Below are positions 1 through 8,468 of a DNA stretch of 47,277 bases, in pieces. How positions within the stretch are numbered: the stretch's first letter is position 1; each line of letters opens with the position of its first letter. The position numbers and the translations under genes were made by a program. The DNA is from Actinomycetota bacterium. GTDB lineage: Bacteria > Actinomycetota > Acidimicrobiia > IMCC26256 > JACPCJ01. A model generated the notes under the pieces. That model worked only from the letters and a program-made list of their open reading frames with translations, ran no database searches and was not told the origin of the DNA. The stretch covers positions 1 to 47,277 of the forward strand of contig JACPCJ010000097.1 in NCBI GenBank assembly GCA_016179865.1, given 5' to 3'.

Positions 1-603
1 AGGGGCCTGTTCCATGCCATGCAGTACCCGACCGAGGTGGCGGGGGTGAGCTTCGAGCGCATGCTGGCGGAAGCCTTTGCGGCCCGTGGCCGTCCGTCTG
101 ACGGAGCGATTCACGCCAGTCTCCGCGAGGAGGCGGGGCGGGTGAATCTCGACGTCAGCCTCCTCGACCGATCGGTCAACGTCGACTTCTCCGGGGGCGA
201 AAAGAAGCGCGGGGAGACGGTGCAGCTCGCCCTTCTCGAGCCCCGCGTGGCCGTCCTCGACGAGATCGACTCGGGGCTCGACATCGACGCCCTGCGCGAC
301 GTGGCCCGACGGGTCGAGGGGTTGACCGCCGAGCGATCCCTCGGGGTGCTCGCCATCACCCACTACGCCCGTCTCCTCGAAGAGCTGGCTCCTGACCGGA
401 TCCACGTGCTGCTCGACGGGCGCATCGTCAAGAGCGGCGGGCCCGAGCTCGCCGAGGAACTGGAGGAGACGGGCTACGAAGCCCTGGCGGCGGAGTTCGG
501 GATCGAGCTCGTCGCCACCGAGGAAGACCGGGCCGGCAAGGAGGCGGGCAAGGGCGTGGCCATGGAGGTCGAGGGCCCCATGACCGAGGGCCTCAACCTC
601 TGA
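1..603 (+). CDS. sufC: SufC-like Fe-S assembly ATPase, 5' end missing
   Basis: The reading frame is open from the first base (RGLFHAMQYPTEVAGVSF...), so this is the C-terminal 200 residues of a protein that begins before the window. It has the SufC-type ABC signature FSGGEKKR, the Walker B stretch VAVLDEIDSGLDIDALR and the H-loop ITHYARLL. SufC is the cytoplasmic ATPase that works with SufB and SufD to build iron-sulfur clusters. The Walker A loop is off the window. A second, complete SufC lies at 7650-8414; the two share the signature region but differ elsewhere, and this copy has an acidic tail of about 40 residues (ATEEDRAGKEAGKG...). Its partners are probably upstream of the window, where sufB and sufD would normally be. 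Ends just before a 51-nt palindrome. Confidence 0.88.
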   Translation, partial: RGLFHAMQYPTEVAGVSFERMLAEAFAARGRPSDGAIHASLREEAGRVNLDVSLLDRSVNVDFSGGEKKRGETVQLALLEPRVAVLDEIDSGLDIDALRDVARRVEGLTAERSLGVLAITHYARLLEELAPDRIHVLLDGRIVKSGGPELAEELEETGYEALAAEFGIELVATEEDRAGKEAGKGVAMEVEGPMTEGLNL

Positions 604-654
604 CCGTGTGTGAGTGCCTGGTTGCGGATTCCGCAACCAGGCACTCACACACGG
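604..654. terminator. Palindrome family A, copy 1
   Basis: Perfect inverted repeat with 25-bp arms (604-628 and 630-654) around one central base. The core is GTGAGTGCCTGGTTGCGG. It lies between the converging ends of the SufC-like gene (+) and the GerW-like remnant (-), whose TGA stop (645-647) falls inside it. The same arm sequence recurs at 5829-5875 and 34933-34989. There is no clear U-tract. Position suggests a bidirectional terminator or a REP-like element. Confidence 0.7.
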
Positions 655-855
655 TGCTTGGCTTGGCGGACGTACCGCCGTTGACGGGCCTTGGCGACGG
701 AGCGCCAGGCGAGCGTGACGGTCACCGCCTCCACCGGCGCCACCAGCGCGGGCGACGGGAATGATGGTCACGCCGTCCACCTGGTAGGGGTCGCCATAGA
801 CCCGCTTCACGGTGGCGGCGTCTCGCAGGAGGTCGGGGAGTTCGTCGAGCTTCAT
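645..855 (-). pseudogene. GerW/YtfJ-like remnant with internal deletion and frame change
   Basis: From the ATG at 853-855 the reverse strand reads MKLDELPDLLRDAATVKRVYGDPYQVDGVTIIPVARAGG in two pieces typical of the GerW (YtfJ) sporulation-protein N-terminus: a short helix, then VKRVYGDPYQVDG and VTIIPVAR followed by glycines. The Gly-rich tract is cut short. After GGAGGG the sense continues in another frame as VTVTLAWRSVAKARQRR and ends at a TGA (647-645), resembling the basic C-terminal tail of the family. Intact members are roughly 110-150 residues, so about 40-60 residues of the central domain are missing. The reading that joins the two frames is inference; a short functional peptide cannot be excluded. 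Confidence 0.45.
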
Positions 856-889
856 GTGCCGACGTTAGATCCGCCGACGCCGGTGCGAG

Positions 890-1315
890 TCAGAGCGCGA
901 GGGGTGTCCCGTCGAGCTTGGCGCCGTCGGCGGCGACGGTGATGTCGAACCCACCATCCCAGGTCGTGACCGACAGCCGGGCGTCGCCGTTGGCGAAGGT
1001 TGCAACCATGGCGTCGCCATCGCCAAGCTGACCGGCCATCTCCCAGTCGCTCCCGAGACGCCGCTCCACCGACTCGATGACGGTCGCGGGGGAGGCGGCG
1101 CCGTCCGCCACCTCGAATTCCATCTCGGTGAAGAAGTCGTTGGCGGCCTCGCCGTTCCCCAGGTCGTAGCCGTAGTGCTCCACGGCGACCGGGCGGGCGC
1201 CGGGGAGATCGGAGAGCGGCTGGAGGAGTTCCTGGTTGGTGGTGGCGGCGCCGGCGCGCGACCCGCAGGCGCCAGCGAGCACCAAGACCCCGACGGCGAG
1301 CATCGTCCTCCGCAC
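890..1315 (-). CDS. Small secreted lipoprotein of unknown function
   Basis: Encodes 141 residues from a GTG start (1315-1313), giving VRRTMLAVGVLVLAGACGS: a positive n-region, a hydrophobic segment and a lipobox-like LAGAC, so the mature protein should be membrane-anchored through Cys. An ATG 12 nt further in (1303) follows a GGAGG but would drop the arginines. The mature part (about 120 residues) has ASPATVIESVERRLGSDWEMAGQ and alternating beta segments (DAMVATFANGD, ARLSVTTWDGGFDITVAAD), suggesting a small alpha/beta fold. I do not recognise a family. It is divergent from the monooxygenase gene at 1492. Confidence 0.65.
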   Translation of the reverse strand: MRRTMLAVGVLVLAGACGSRAGAATTNQELLQPLSDLPGARPVAVEHYGYDLGNGEAANDFFTEMEFEVADGAASPATVIESVERRLGSDWEMAGQLGDGDAMVATFANGDARLSVTTWDGGFDITVAADGAKLDGTPLAL

Positions 1316-1371
1316 GGTGTCGGTATCGACCGCGTTCGCCAGTGGATTGAGGTACGTCTGCGGTGCCGCAG

Positions 1372-1399
1372 GTGCGCATGCGCGCCGTAAGGCGACACA
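1372..1399 (-). repeat. Degenerate half-copy of palindrome family C
   Basis: Read on the reverse strand this matches one half of the palindrome at 45950-46000 (TCTGNGTCGCNTTACGGCGC and on into GCAT-CGC) with about three mismatches in 28 bases. The other arm is not preserved. It lies between the lipoprotein and monooxygenase genes, so it is not at a 3' end. Confidence 0.4.
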
Positions 1400-1422
1400 G
1401 ACACGGGAGGGCAGGCGGAAAC

Positions 1423-1438
1423 TTGACTCGTCAGTCAA
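1423..1438. promoter_or_regulatory. Palindromic operator TTGACT-N4-AGTCAA
   Basis: Perfect 6-bp inverted repeat with a 4-base spacer (TTGACTCGTCAGTCAA), 53 nt before the monooxygenase start. The size and shape resemble sites bound by TetR-family repressors, which often control such catabolic operons. No regulator gene is adjacent, so assignment to a family is inference. Confidence 0.5.
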
Positions 1439-1491
1439 CAAAGGCCGAAGCTGGCCCGACGCACGACCCGGATGGATCTGAGGGGGCCGGC

Positions 1492-2667
1492 ATGCGCTTC
1501 TTCTCGTTTCACCTCATGCCCTACATCGGGCTCGACCCGGCCTATGAGGGTTCGGCCTGGGTGACGTGCCCGAACTCCCTGTACGACCCCGAGGTCGGTG
1601 GGACCCTGTACAACCGCTACCTCGACGAGCTGATCGCGGCCGAGGATCTGGGGTTCGACGGGGTGTGTGTCAACGAGCATCACCAGAACGCTTACGGAAA
1701 CATGCCCTCGCCCAACCTCATCGCCTCGATCCTGGCCCGCCAGACCAGCCGGATGAAGATCGCCGTGGTCGGCAACGCCCTTCCCCTCTACGACCCACCG
1801 ACGCGGGTCGCCGAGGAGTTCGCCATGATCGACGTGATCAGCGGTGGGCGCCTCATCGCCGGGATGGTCGTGGGCGGGGGCCCCGAGTATTACTCGTTCT
1901 CGATCAACCCCGCCGACGCCCGGGAGCGGTTCCAGGAGGCCCACGACCTCATCATCCGGGCGTGGACGGAGCCGGGGCCGTTCGAGTTCATCGGGAAGCA
2001 CTTCCGCATCCGCTATGTGAACCCCTGGCCCCGCCCGCTCCAGCAGCCCCACCCTGAAGTCTGGATTCCGGGTGCCGGCTCGGTGGAGACGGTGGAGTTC
2101 GTCGCCCGCCACCGGTACGCGTACATGGGCATCCCGTACTTCCACATCTCCGTGTTCGAACGCATGTTCCGGATGTTCCGCGACGCGTGCGAGGCCGAGG
2201 GCTACGAGGCCGACCCCCTCCAGCAGGGGTGGCTGGTGCCGATCTACGTGGCCGAGACCGACGAGCAGGCGCGCCGGGAGTTCGAGGAGCATCTCTGGTA
2301 CTTCGTGAAGCGGCTCCTGCCCGGCATCACGATCCAGCCGCCGGGCTACACGTCGGTGCGGTCACTTGAGAACATCCTGAAGGGCGCCGGGACGTTCATG
2401 CTCAACCTCGAGACCTGGGAGCAGATCGAAGAGGGCCAGTACGCCATCGTGGGCTCGCCTGAGACCGTCTACGACAAGCTCGTCGCCAACCTCAAACGTC
2501 TGGGGACGGGCAACCTGCTCGGCCTCTTCCAGCTCGGCAGCCTGCCCGCGGACCTGACGCGCAAGAGCCTCGGTCTGTTCGCCGAACAGGTGATGCCCCG
2601 GCTCCGCCAGGAGTTTCCCGAAGGTGCATCCGTGTACCAGGCCGCCTCCGCCGCCGAGGTCGCCTGA
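1492..2667 (+). CDS. LLM-class flavin-dependent oxidoreductase
   Basis: 391 residues, luciferase-like monooxygenase family (TIM barrel, FMN- or F420-dependent). Visible family features: N-terminal MRFFSFHLMPYIGL strand, the FDGVCVNEHHQ stretch, AEEFAMIDVISGGRLIAGMVVGGG and the C-terminal IVGSPETVYDKLVANLKRLG, typical for this class. The ATG at 1492 was chosen because it starts the first barrel strand and follows GAGGGGG; the frame is open further upstream but reads as Arg-rich nonsense. The stop overlaps the next gene's start (TGATG), so it is translationally coupled to an alpha/beta hydrolase. Such pairs usually oxidise and then hydrolyse a small organic substrate; the substrate cannot be told. 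A palindromic operator lies 53 nt upstream. Confidence 0.88.
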   Translation: MRFFSFHLMPYIGLDPAYEGSAWVTCPNSLYDPEVGGTLYNRYLDELIAAEDLGFDGVCVNEHHQNAYGNMPSPNLIASILARQTSRMKIAVVGNALPLYDPPTRVAEEFAMIDVISGGRLIAGMVVGGGPEYYSFSINPADARERFQEAHDLIIRAWTEPGPFEFIGKHFRIRYVNPWPRPLQQPHPEVWIPGAGSVETVEFVARHRYAYMGIPYFHISVFERMFRMFRDACEAEGYEADPLQQGWLVPIYVAETDEQARREFEEHLWYFVKRLLPGITIQPPGYTSVRSLENILKGAGTFMLNLETWEQIEEGQYAIVGSPETVYDKLVANLKRLGTGNLLGLFQLGSLPADLTRKSLGLFAEQVMPRLRQEFPEGASVYQAASAAEVA

Positions 2668-3485
2668 TGCCGACGTCCCTTGAACAGCAGTTCATCGAGA
2701 CGCCCGTCGGCAAGGTCCAGCTCTTTCGCGGCGGGACCGGAGAGCCCTTCGTCTACCTCCACTCGGCCGCGGGCGACACCACGAGCGGCACCCTCGAGGC
2801 CCTCGCCGACGAGCGGGAGGTGTTCGTTCCTGTCTTTCCCGGCTTCAACGAGTCGGAGGGGATCGAGCAGATCGACGACATGGAAGACGCCGTCTTCCAC
2901 CTCCTCGATGTGTGGGACGCGCTGGGTCTCGACGCCCCGCCCGTGATGGGGCTGTCACTCGGAGCCTGGATGGCGGCCGAGTTGGCCACCCGGTATCCCG
3001 ACCGGGTCGGGGCCCTCATTCTTGTGAACCCGGTCGGCCTCTACCTTCCCGACGCCCCCGTCCAGGAGCTGTTCGGGCGTTCTCCGGGCGAGCTGGCCGA
3101 GGAGATGTTCGCCGACCAGTCCAACCCCATGGCCCAGGTGATGCACGCCATGTCGGACTGGGTGGGGGACGTGGGCCAGCAGGTGGAGATCCCGCTGGAG
3201 CTGGTCCTTCCTGTGTACAAGTCGCTGTCGGCGACCGCCAAGCTCGGTTGGGATCCGTACCTCCACAATCCCAGGCTGCGGAAGCGCCTGCGCCGGATCA
3301 CGGCGCCCACGCTCGTCGTGCGCGGTGCCCAGGACACGTTCCTCCCCGCGGCCCACGCCGAGACCTATGCGGCCGAGGTCTCGGGTGCCCGCCTCGAGGT
3401 CGTGGAGGGTGCAGCCCACCTGCTGCCACTGGAAAAGCCCGAAGAGCTGACCCGCCTGGTCACCCAATTCCTCGCTGCGCCCTAG
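2667..3485 (+). CDS. Alpha/beta hydrolase
   Basis: 272 residues with a complete alpha/beta-hydrolase triad: nucleophile Ser97 in GLSLG, acid Asp223 in GAQDTF and His251 in GAAHLLPLE. The N-terminus has no signal peptide, so it is cytoplasmic. A lid region (about residues 125-190) separates the strands. The ATG shares one base with the stop of the monooxygenase gene, so the two are one operon and probably act in sequence on one substrate (oxidation, then ester, lactone or C-C hydrolysis). Ends at TAG, immediately followed by a 21-bp-stem palindrome. Confidence 0.88.
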   Translation: MPTSLEQQFIETPVGKVQLFRGGTGEPFVYLHSAAGDTTSGTLEALADEREVFVPVFPGFNESEGIEQIDDMEDAVFHLLDVWDALGLDAPPVMGLSLGAWMAAELATRYPDRVGALILVNPVGLYLPDAPVQELFGRSPGELAEEMFADQSNPMAQVMHAMSDWVGDVGQQVEIPLELVLPVYKSLSATAKLGWDPYLHNPRLRKRLRRITAPTLVVRGAQDTFLPAAHAETYAAEVSGARLEVVEGAAHLLPLEKPEELTRLVTQFLAAP

Positions 3486-3532
3486 TTCTTGACGGTGGAT
3501 TCCGCGGTATGCGCGGAATCCACCGTCAAGAA
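3486..3532. terminator. Palindrome family B, copy 1
   Basis: 21-bp perfect stem (3486-3506 with 3512-3532), 5-nt loop. The arm contains TTCTTGACGGTGGATTCCGC. It starts directly after the hydrolase stop, between converging genes. On the plus strand it is followed by AAAAGAAAAT rather than T-rich sequence; on the reverse strand it would be preceded by those bases. Related copies at 12365-12413 and 43056-43102. Confidence 0.7.
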
Positions 3533-3654
3533 AAGAAAATCGGGGTGGGCGTCGTCGAAACCCGGGGGCGTGACCGTCTGAGTGGGAAGACGGGCGCAGG
3601 GCGCGCACCAAGCCCCTCCCCCAACTCGCTCCCCGTGCGCTCTGCCCCCGTCTG

Positions 3655-3684
3655 AAACGGCGCCCGCTTCGGCGGGCGCCGTTT
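3655..3684. terminator. Intrinsic terminator with UUCG loop
   Basis: 13-bp perfect stem (3655-3667 with 3672-3684, AAACGGCGCCCGC) closed by TTCG and followed by GTATTTGCG. The A/T ends make it work in both directions. It lies between the converging hydrolase and L,D-transpeptidase genes, 14 bases past the latter's stop. Confidence 0.8.
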
Positions 3685-3697
3685 GTATTTGCGAGCC

Positions 3698-4642
3698 CTA
3701 CGCGAGGAGGCCGGGGGGGAGGGTGGTCGGTGGAGTGAGCGGGGGTTCGCCGTCGAGCCAGCCGCCGGGGGCCGCGGGCGTCGTCGTGCCATCGGTAGGG
3801 GTGACCGGGTCGGGGTCCAACGGCTGGACGTCGGTCTTGCCGTCGAAGACGTAGACCGGGTCACCTTCCTCGACCCGGCTCGGGAACCACTCGGCGGTGT
3901 GCATCGGGAGGCGCACGCAACCGTGCGACGCCGGATAGGCGGGCACCGACGGGAAGCCATGGATGGCGATGCCGTACCCGGTGAAGTACACGGGGTTGAA
4001 GAGCCGCCCGAGGCGGGACTGGCGCCACCCGTTCACGCGCCACATGAAGCGGTGGGCGCCCGCCGGCGTCACGGCCGATCCGCACCGCCCCTCATCGCAG
4101 TACCGGTCGCCCGAGCCCGTCGAGACGTGCGAGATGAGCGTGAGGTCGCCGTCTTCGTACAGCAACAGCAGCTGGCGCGTCTTGTCGATCTCCACGCGCC
4201 GGGCTCCTCCGTCGGGCAGGAGGGGGGCCGGGTCGGGGGTGCCGGCGAGCGCCGCCCACACCAGGGGATCGGCCCGCCCCGTGGGAGCCATGCCGGCCAC
4301 CTTCTCGAGGGCCATGACGGCGAAGGCCGTGGCCTGGTCGTACTCGCCGTCGACCTCGCCGGGGTCGTAGTGGCGCTCGGACAGGCGGCGCTCGAGCGCC
4401 TCCACCTCGGCCCCGGAATCGCCGCTGCCGAGGCCGCCTTGAGGAAGGGTCGGAAGGGTGGTGGACGTGACCACCGGCTGGGTGGTGGGCTCGGCGGGCG
4501 CCGATTGAGTGACGCCGGACAGAGCATCGGGGCCATCCTCGCCGCCGCCTTCTGCGGCCTGGCCCGGACCGATCGCCAGCCCGGCGACGACGGCGGTGGC
4601 GAGGACCGCGGCGCCGGCGGCAACGATCCGCCGTCGCCTCAC
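3698..4642 (-). CDS. Secreted L,D-transpeptidase (YkuD) with peptidoglycan-binding domain
   Basis: 314 residues. Order: basic n-region and signal segment (VRRRRIVAAGAAVLATAVVAG), a Pro/Thr-rich linker, a PG_binding_1-type helix bundle (SGAEVEALERRLSERHYDPG, GEYDQATAFAVMALEK), then the YkuD domain with IAIHGFPSVPAYPASHGCVRLP, which holds the catalytic His and the SHGCVR Cys, and a Pro/Thr-rich tail. These enzymes make 3-3 peptidoglycan crosslinks outside the membrane and resist most beta-lactams. I chose the GTG at 4642 because it gives the RRRR n-region and follows GGGGGG; an in-frame GTG at 4690 would add 16 residues. An extra Cys pair (RYCDEGRCG) precedes the active site. Confidence 0.87.
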   Translation of the reverse strand: MRRRRIVAAGAAVLATAVVAGLAIGPGQAAEGGGEDGPDALSGVTQSAPAEPTTQPVVTSTTLPTLPQGGLGSGDSGAEVEALERRLSERHYDPGEVDGEYDQATAFAVMALEKVAGMAPTGRADPLVWAALAGTPDPAPLLPDGGARRVEIDKTRQLLLLYEDGDLTLISHVSTGSGDRYCDEGRCGSAVTPAGAHRFMWRVNGWRQSRLGRLFNPVYFTGYGIAIHGFPSVPAYPASHGCVRLPMHTAEWFPSRVEEGDPVYVFDGKTDVQPLDPDPVTPTDGTTTPAAPGGWLDGEPPLTPPTTLPPGLLA

Positions 4643-4795
4643 TGGCGCCCCCCGGTGGTGTGCATTGAGCCAAGAGCGTAGGCCAGGCACGGCGCTGGCC
4701 CGTGAACTTCGCGAACCGGGCGTTTCTCATGACCCTCCTCACCTGGCCCGGGCTGGCGTCGTCGCGAGGGCCCCGACCACCCGTCCATGTCATTG

Positions 4796-4868
4796 ACGCC
4801 CAGCGGGCGTGCAAAGAACGGGCGCCTCCGGAGTGGGGGTGCCAGCCCTCGCCGGGCAGAGAGGCGCC
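4796..4868 (+). promoter_or_regulatory. Structured 5' leader of the Asp/Tyr-repeat gene
   Basis: Two hairpins sit 40 to 110 nt before the ATG at 4908: ACGCCC-AGC-GGGCGT (4796-4810) and a larger one with arms GGCGCCTC (4821-4828) and GAGGCGCC (4861-4868) around a 32-nt G/C-rich loop. I checked for the conserved blocks of the known c-di-GMP and c-di-AMP riboswitches and did not find them. It may simply be a folded leader. Confidence 0.3.
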
Positions 4869-4907
4869 ACGCGGCGGCCCGGCCGACGGACACGACTGGA
4901 GTACACA

Positions 4908-5810
4908 ATGCGCAAGCTCATCGCAGCCGGCGTCGTGGCCGCAGTAGCCGGGGGAATGGCGCTGCCCGCCTTCGCCGCCAGCGGCCGCGGGTCGATGCCC
5001 CCCGTCATGACGGGCGGTGCCGAACCCAAGTGCACCACCACGAACGAGCGCCACGGCGACCCGAACGGGCCCAGCCACGGCGAGTCCGGTCAGACGGTCT
5101 GCGTCTCGCGCTACGGGGTCTCGGTGTCGTCGTGGTCAACGGGGAGCACCTCGGTGTCTTCCGGGAGCACGAGTGGCGCGGGGCTGCCGGATGGGCCGCC
5201 TGCCGTCCCCGATGCCTCGCAGATCCCCGACGCCCAGGTGCCCGGGGTTCCGATCGACGAACTCGAGGACCGGGTCGACGAGTTGCTCGATGTCATCGAT
5301 CCTGCCCAGGGCGAGGACGACCCCGGCGCCGAGGAGAAGGACCCGGTCAAGAGGCTCCTCGACCTCCTTGGGATCAAGACCTACGAGGACACGGTCTGCG
5401 ACGACCGCCACGACGGCTACCAGGCGGACGAGGGCGACTACGCCACCGACTACCTGGTCGACGAGTACGGCCGTGACTACGTGGCGGACTGCTGGGTCGA
5501 CGATTACCTGCTCGGCGACTACGTCAGTAACTACCTGCTCGACTACGTCGACCACGCCGTGCCCGGCGGCATCGGGCCGGTCAAGGGCGTCGCGAAAAAC
5601 CTGATCGACGAGGTCCGCAGCAACGTCACCAATGGCGCCTTCCACGACGCCATGTACGGAGATGTGGGGGGCGCAGCACCGCCCGCAGCGTCACCCGCAC
5701 CGCCGGCGGTCCCCGGGGTGGGTCGTCCTTCGATCCCCTCGGGGCTGCCGGCCGGCCTGCCGCAAGGCCTGCCCCCCGAACTCTCGGGCATGCTCGACGG
5801 CCTGCTGTAG
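4908..5810 (+). CDS. Secreted Asp/Tyr-repeat protein of unknown function
   Basis: 300 residues. ATG at 4908 follows GGAG and starts a clear signal peptide (MRKLIAAGVVAAVAGG...LPAFA). The mature protein has a Ser/Thr/Pro linker, an acidic helical region (DELEDRVDELLDVIDP), then at residues about 160-205 a striking run of DY, DEY, NY and DDY units every four to five residues (DYATDYLVDEYGRDYVADCW, then VDDYLLGDYVSNYLLDYV). The tail is rich in Pro, Gly and Ala. Four Cys in the mature part could form two disulfides. No family recognised. Divergent from the L,D-transpeptidase gene, which may hint at a wall-associated role. A palindrome follows the stop. Confidence 0.78.
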   Translation: MRKLIAAGVVAAVAGGMALPAFAASGRGSMPPVMTGGAEPKCTTTNERHGDPNGPSHGESGQTVCVSRYGVSVSSWSTGSTSVSSGSTSGAGLPDGPPAVPDASQIPDAQVPGVPIDELEDRVDELLDVIDPAQGEDDPGAEEKDPVKRLLDLLGIKTYEDTVCDDRHDGYQADEGDYATDYLVDEYGRDYVADCWVDDYLLGDYVSNYLLDYVDHAVPGGIGPVKGVAKNLIDEVRSNVTNGAFHDAMYGDVGGAAPPAASPAPPAVPGVGRPSIPSGLPAGLPQGLPPELSGMLDGLL

Positions 5811-5828
5811 CGAAACCCACCCCCAGCA

Positions 5829-5875
5829 ATGTGTGAGTGCCTGGTTGCGGAATCCGCAACCAGGCACTCACACAT
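5829..5875. terminator. Palindrome family A, copy 2
   Basis: Perfect palindrome with 23-bp arms (5829-5851, 5853-5875) around one base, core GTGAGTGCCTGGTTGCGG. It sits between the converging ends of the Asp/Tyr-repeat gene and sufU, ending 4 bases from the sufU stop. Confidence 0.7.
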
Positions 5876-5878
5876 CAA

Positions 5879-6376
5879 CTACTGGGCGGGCTGGGTGGCC
5901 TCGTCGAGGGCCTGCTGGAGGGTGTTCCAGGCCAGGGTGGCGCACTTGATGCGGACGGGGAACTTCACCACCCCTTGGAGCGCTTCGAGGTCGCCGAGCT
6001 GGACGCCCGCCAGCCGCTCCTCGAGGTCGTCGACCGTCTCGCCGCCGCCGTCGGGCCCCTCGAGCTTGCTCTCGTGGATCGACATCATGGCCTTGAAGGC
6101 GCCGATGAGCCGCTGAACGTCGTCGAGGGCCTTTCCTTTGATGGCGGAACTCATCATCGACGTGGACGCCTGCGAGATCGAGCATCCCTGCCCGGTCGTC
6201 TTCACGTCCTGCACGCCGGTGCCGTCGACGTCGATGTAGAGCACGACCTCGTCACCGCACAGGGGGTTGAACCCCTCGGCCTTGCGTGCCGGCGGCACGG
6301 GAAGCTCGCCGCGGTTCCGCGGCGAGCGGTAGTGATCGAGGATGATCTCGCGGTACAGATCCTCGAGCCCCGGCAT
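5879..6376 (-). CDS. sufU: SufU-type Fe-S cluster assembly protein
   Basis: 165 residues, IscU/SufU family. Conserved cysteines are Cys40 (GFNPLCGDE), Cys65 (GQGCSISQAS) and Cys145 (RIKCATLAW), with Asp42, the expected zinc-ligand set. The insertion between the second and third Cys is typical of SufU rather than IscU. In Gram-positive bacteria SufU is a zinc protein that accepts persulfide sulfur from SufS. ATG at 6376 follows GGGAGG. The gene is 34 nt downstream of the sufS stop and is the last gene of the sufC-sufS-sufU operon. Confidence 0.92.
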   Translation of the reverse strand: MPGLEDLYREIILDHYRSPRNRGELPVPPARKAEGFNPLCGDEVVLYIDVDGTGVQDVKTTGQGCSISQASTSMMSSAIKGKALDDVQRLIGAFKAMMSIHESKLEGPDGGGETVDDLEERLAGVQLGDLEALQGVVKFPVRIKCATLAWNTLQQALDEATQPAQ

Positions 6377-6410
6377 GGTCAGCCGTCCTCCCGTCTCCGC
6401 CGGTCGCCCT

Positions 6411-7649
<1,239 letters not shown>

Positions 7650-7650
<1 letters not shown>

Positions 7651-8414
7651 TACACGTCCGCTCCGGCCGGTTCACGGAACCCTTCGTAGCCGTCGCGCTC
7701 CAGCTGTTCGACGAGGTCCATGCCGCCGGACGCCACGATCCGGCCGTCGACGAGGACGTGGACGACGTCGGGAGCCAGGTACTTCAGGATGCGCTGGTAG
7801 TGCGTGATGAGGAGGACCGCCATCTCGGGGCGCTCGGACCGGACCGCCTCGACGCCGGCGGCGACGGTCTTGAGGGCGTCGATGTCGAGGCCGGAGTCGG
7901 TCTCGTCGAGGATCGCCAGGTCGGGCTCGAGCAGGGCCATCTGGAGGATCTCGTTTCGCTTCTTTTCACCGCCGGAGAACCCCTGGTTGAGGTAGCGGTC
8001 GGCCAGCTTCGCATCCATTCCCAGTCGCTGCATCCACTCGATGAGGGCCAGGCGTACTTCGAGGACCGAAATGTCGAAGTCCTTGCGGGCGCTGATTGCC
8101 CGGCGCAGGAAGTTGATCATCGTCACGCCCGGGATCTCCTCGGGGTACTGGAACCCGAGGAACAGTCCCTGGACCGACCGGTCGTCGGGGCCGAGCCCGG
8201 CGAGATCGACTCCCTTGAAGTTCACGCTGCCGCTCGTGACCTCGTATCCGGGGTTGCCCATGAGCACGTTGGCGAGCGTCGACTTGCCCGAGCCGTTCGG
8301 GCCCATGAGGGCGTGCAGCTCGCCGGGCGCCACCGTCAGGGTGACGCCGCGCAGGATGCCGGCTCCCTCGTGTCCCGAGGCGTGGAGGTCTTGGATCGTG
8401 AGGAGCGGAGCCAT
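7650..8414 (-). CDS. sufC: SufC Fe-S assembly ATPase
   Basis: 254 residues, complete. Walker A GPNGSGKST (residues 38-46), signature FSGGEKKR, Walker B LAILDETDSGLDIDALK and H-loop ITHYQRIL all match SufC. The Q-loop region reads LGFQYPEEIPGVTMINFLR, characteristic of this family. First gene of sufC-sufS-sufU; no sufB or sufD is next to it, so its partners must be encoded elsewhere, perhaps with the other SufC-like gene at the left edge. The ATG is preceded by a TACACT -10 element only 9 nt away and by an 18-nt palindrome in the promoter, so the mRNA is probably almost leaderless and regulated. Confidence 0.93.
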
Positions 8415-8423
8415 CGGATGCCC

Positions 8424-8451
8424 AGTGTAATAACCACTATCTCGATAGTGG
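8424..8451 (-). promoter_or_regulatory. sufC promoter with palindromic operator
   Basis: On the reverse strand TACACT (8429-8424) lies 9 nt before the sufC ATG. Just upstream is CCACTAT-CTCG-ATAGTGG (8434-8451), a perfect 7-bp inverted repeat with a 4-nt spacer, covering the place where RNA polymerase would bind. Fe-S operons are usually controlled by cluster-binding repressors (SufR or Rrf2/IscR types), so this is a good operator candidate. Which regulator binds is not visible. Confidence 0.6.
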
Positions 8452-8468
8452 AAATAGGTCGCGGTCGA

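Noticed and set aside
604-654. CRISPR or phage attachment site
   Set aside because: The repeats are single palindromes far apart, not spaced arrays, and no integrase or cas gene is present.
691-942. Plus-strand 83-codon open frame
   Set aside because: It is antisense to the GerW-like remnant, whose VKRVYGDPYQVDG and VTIIPVAR segments are recognisable; the plus reading is not.
4796-4868. c-di-GMP or c-di-AMP riboswitch before the DY-ladder gene
   Set aside because: GTGCAAAGAACGGGCGCC looked a little like the c-di-GMP-I core, but the conserved GGGCAAAC and GACGCAAAGC blocks are absent, as are the c-di-AMP blocks.
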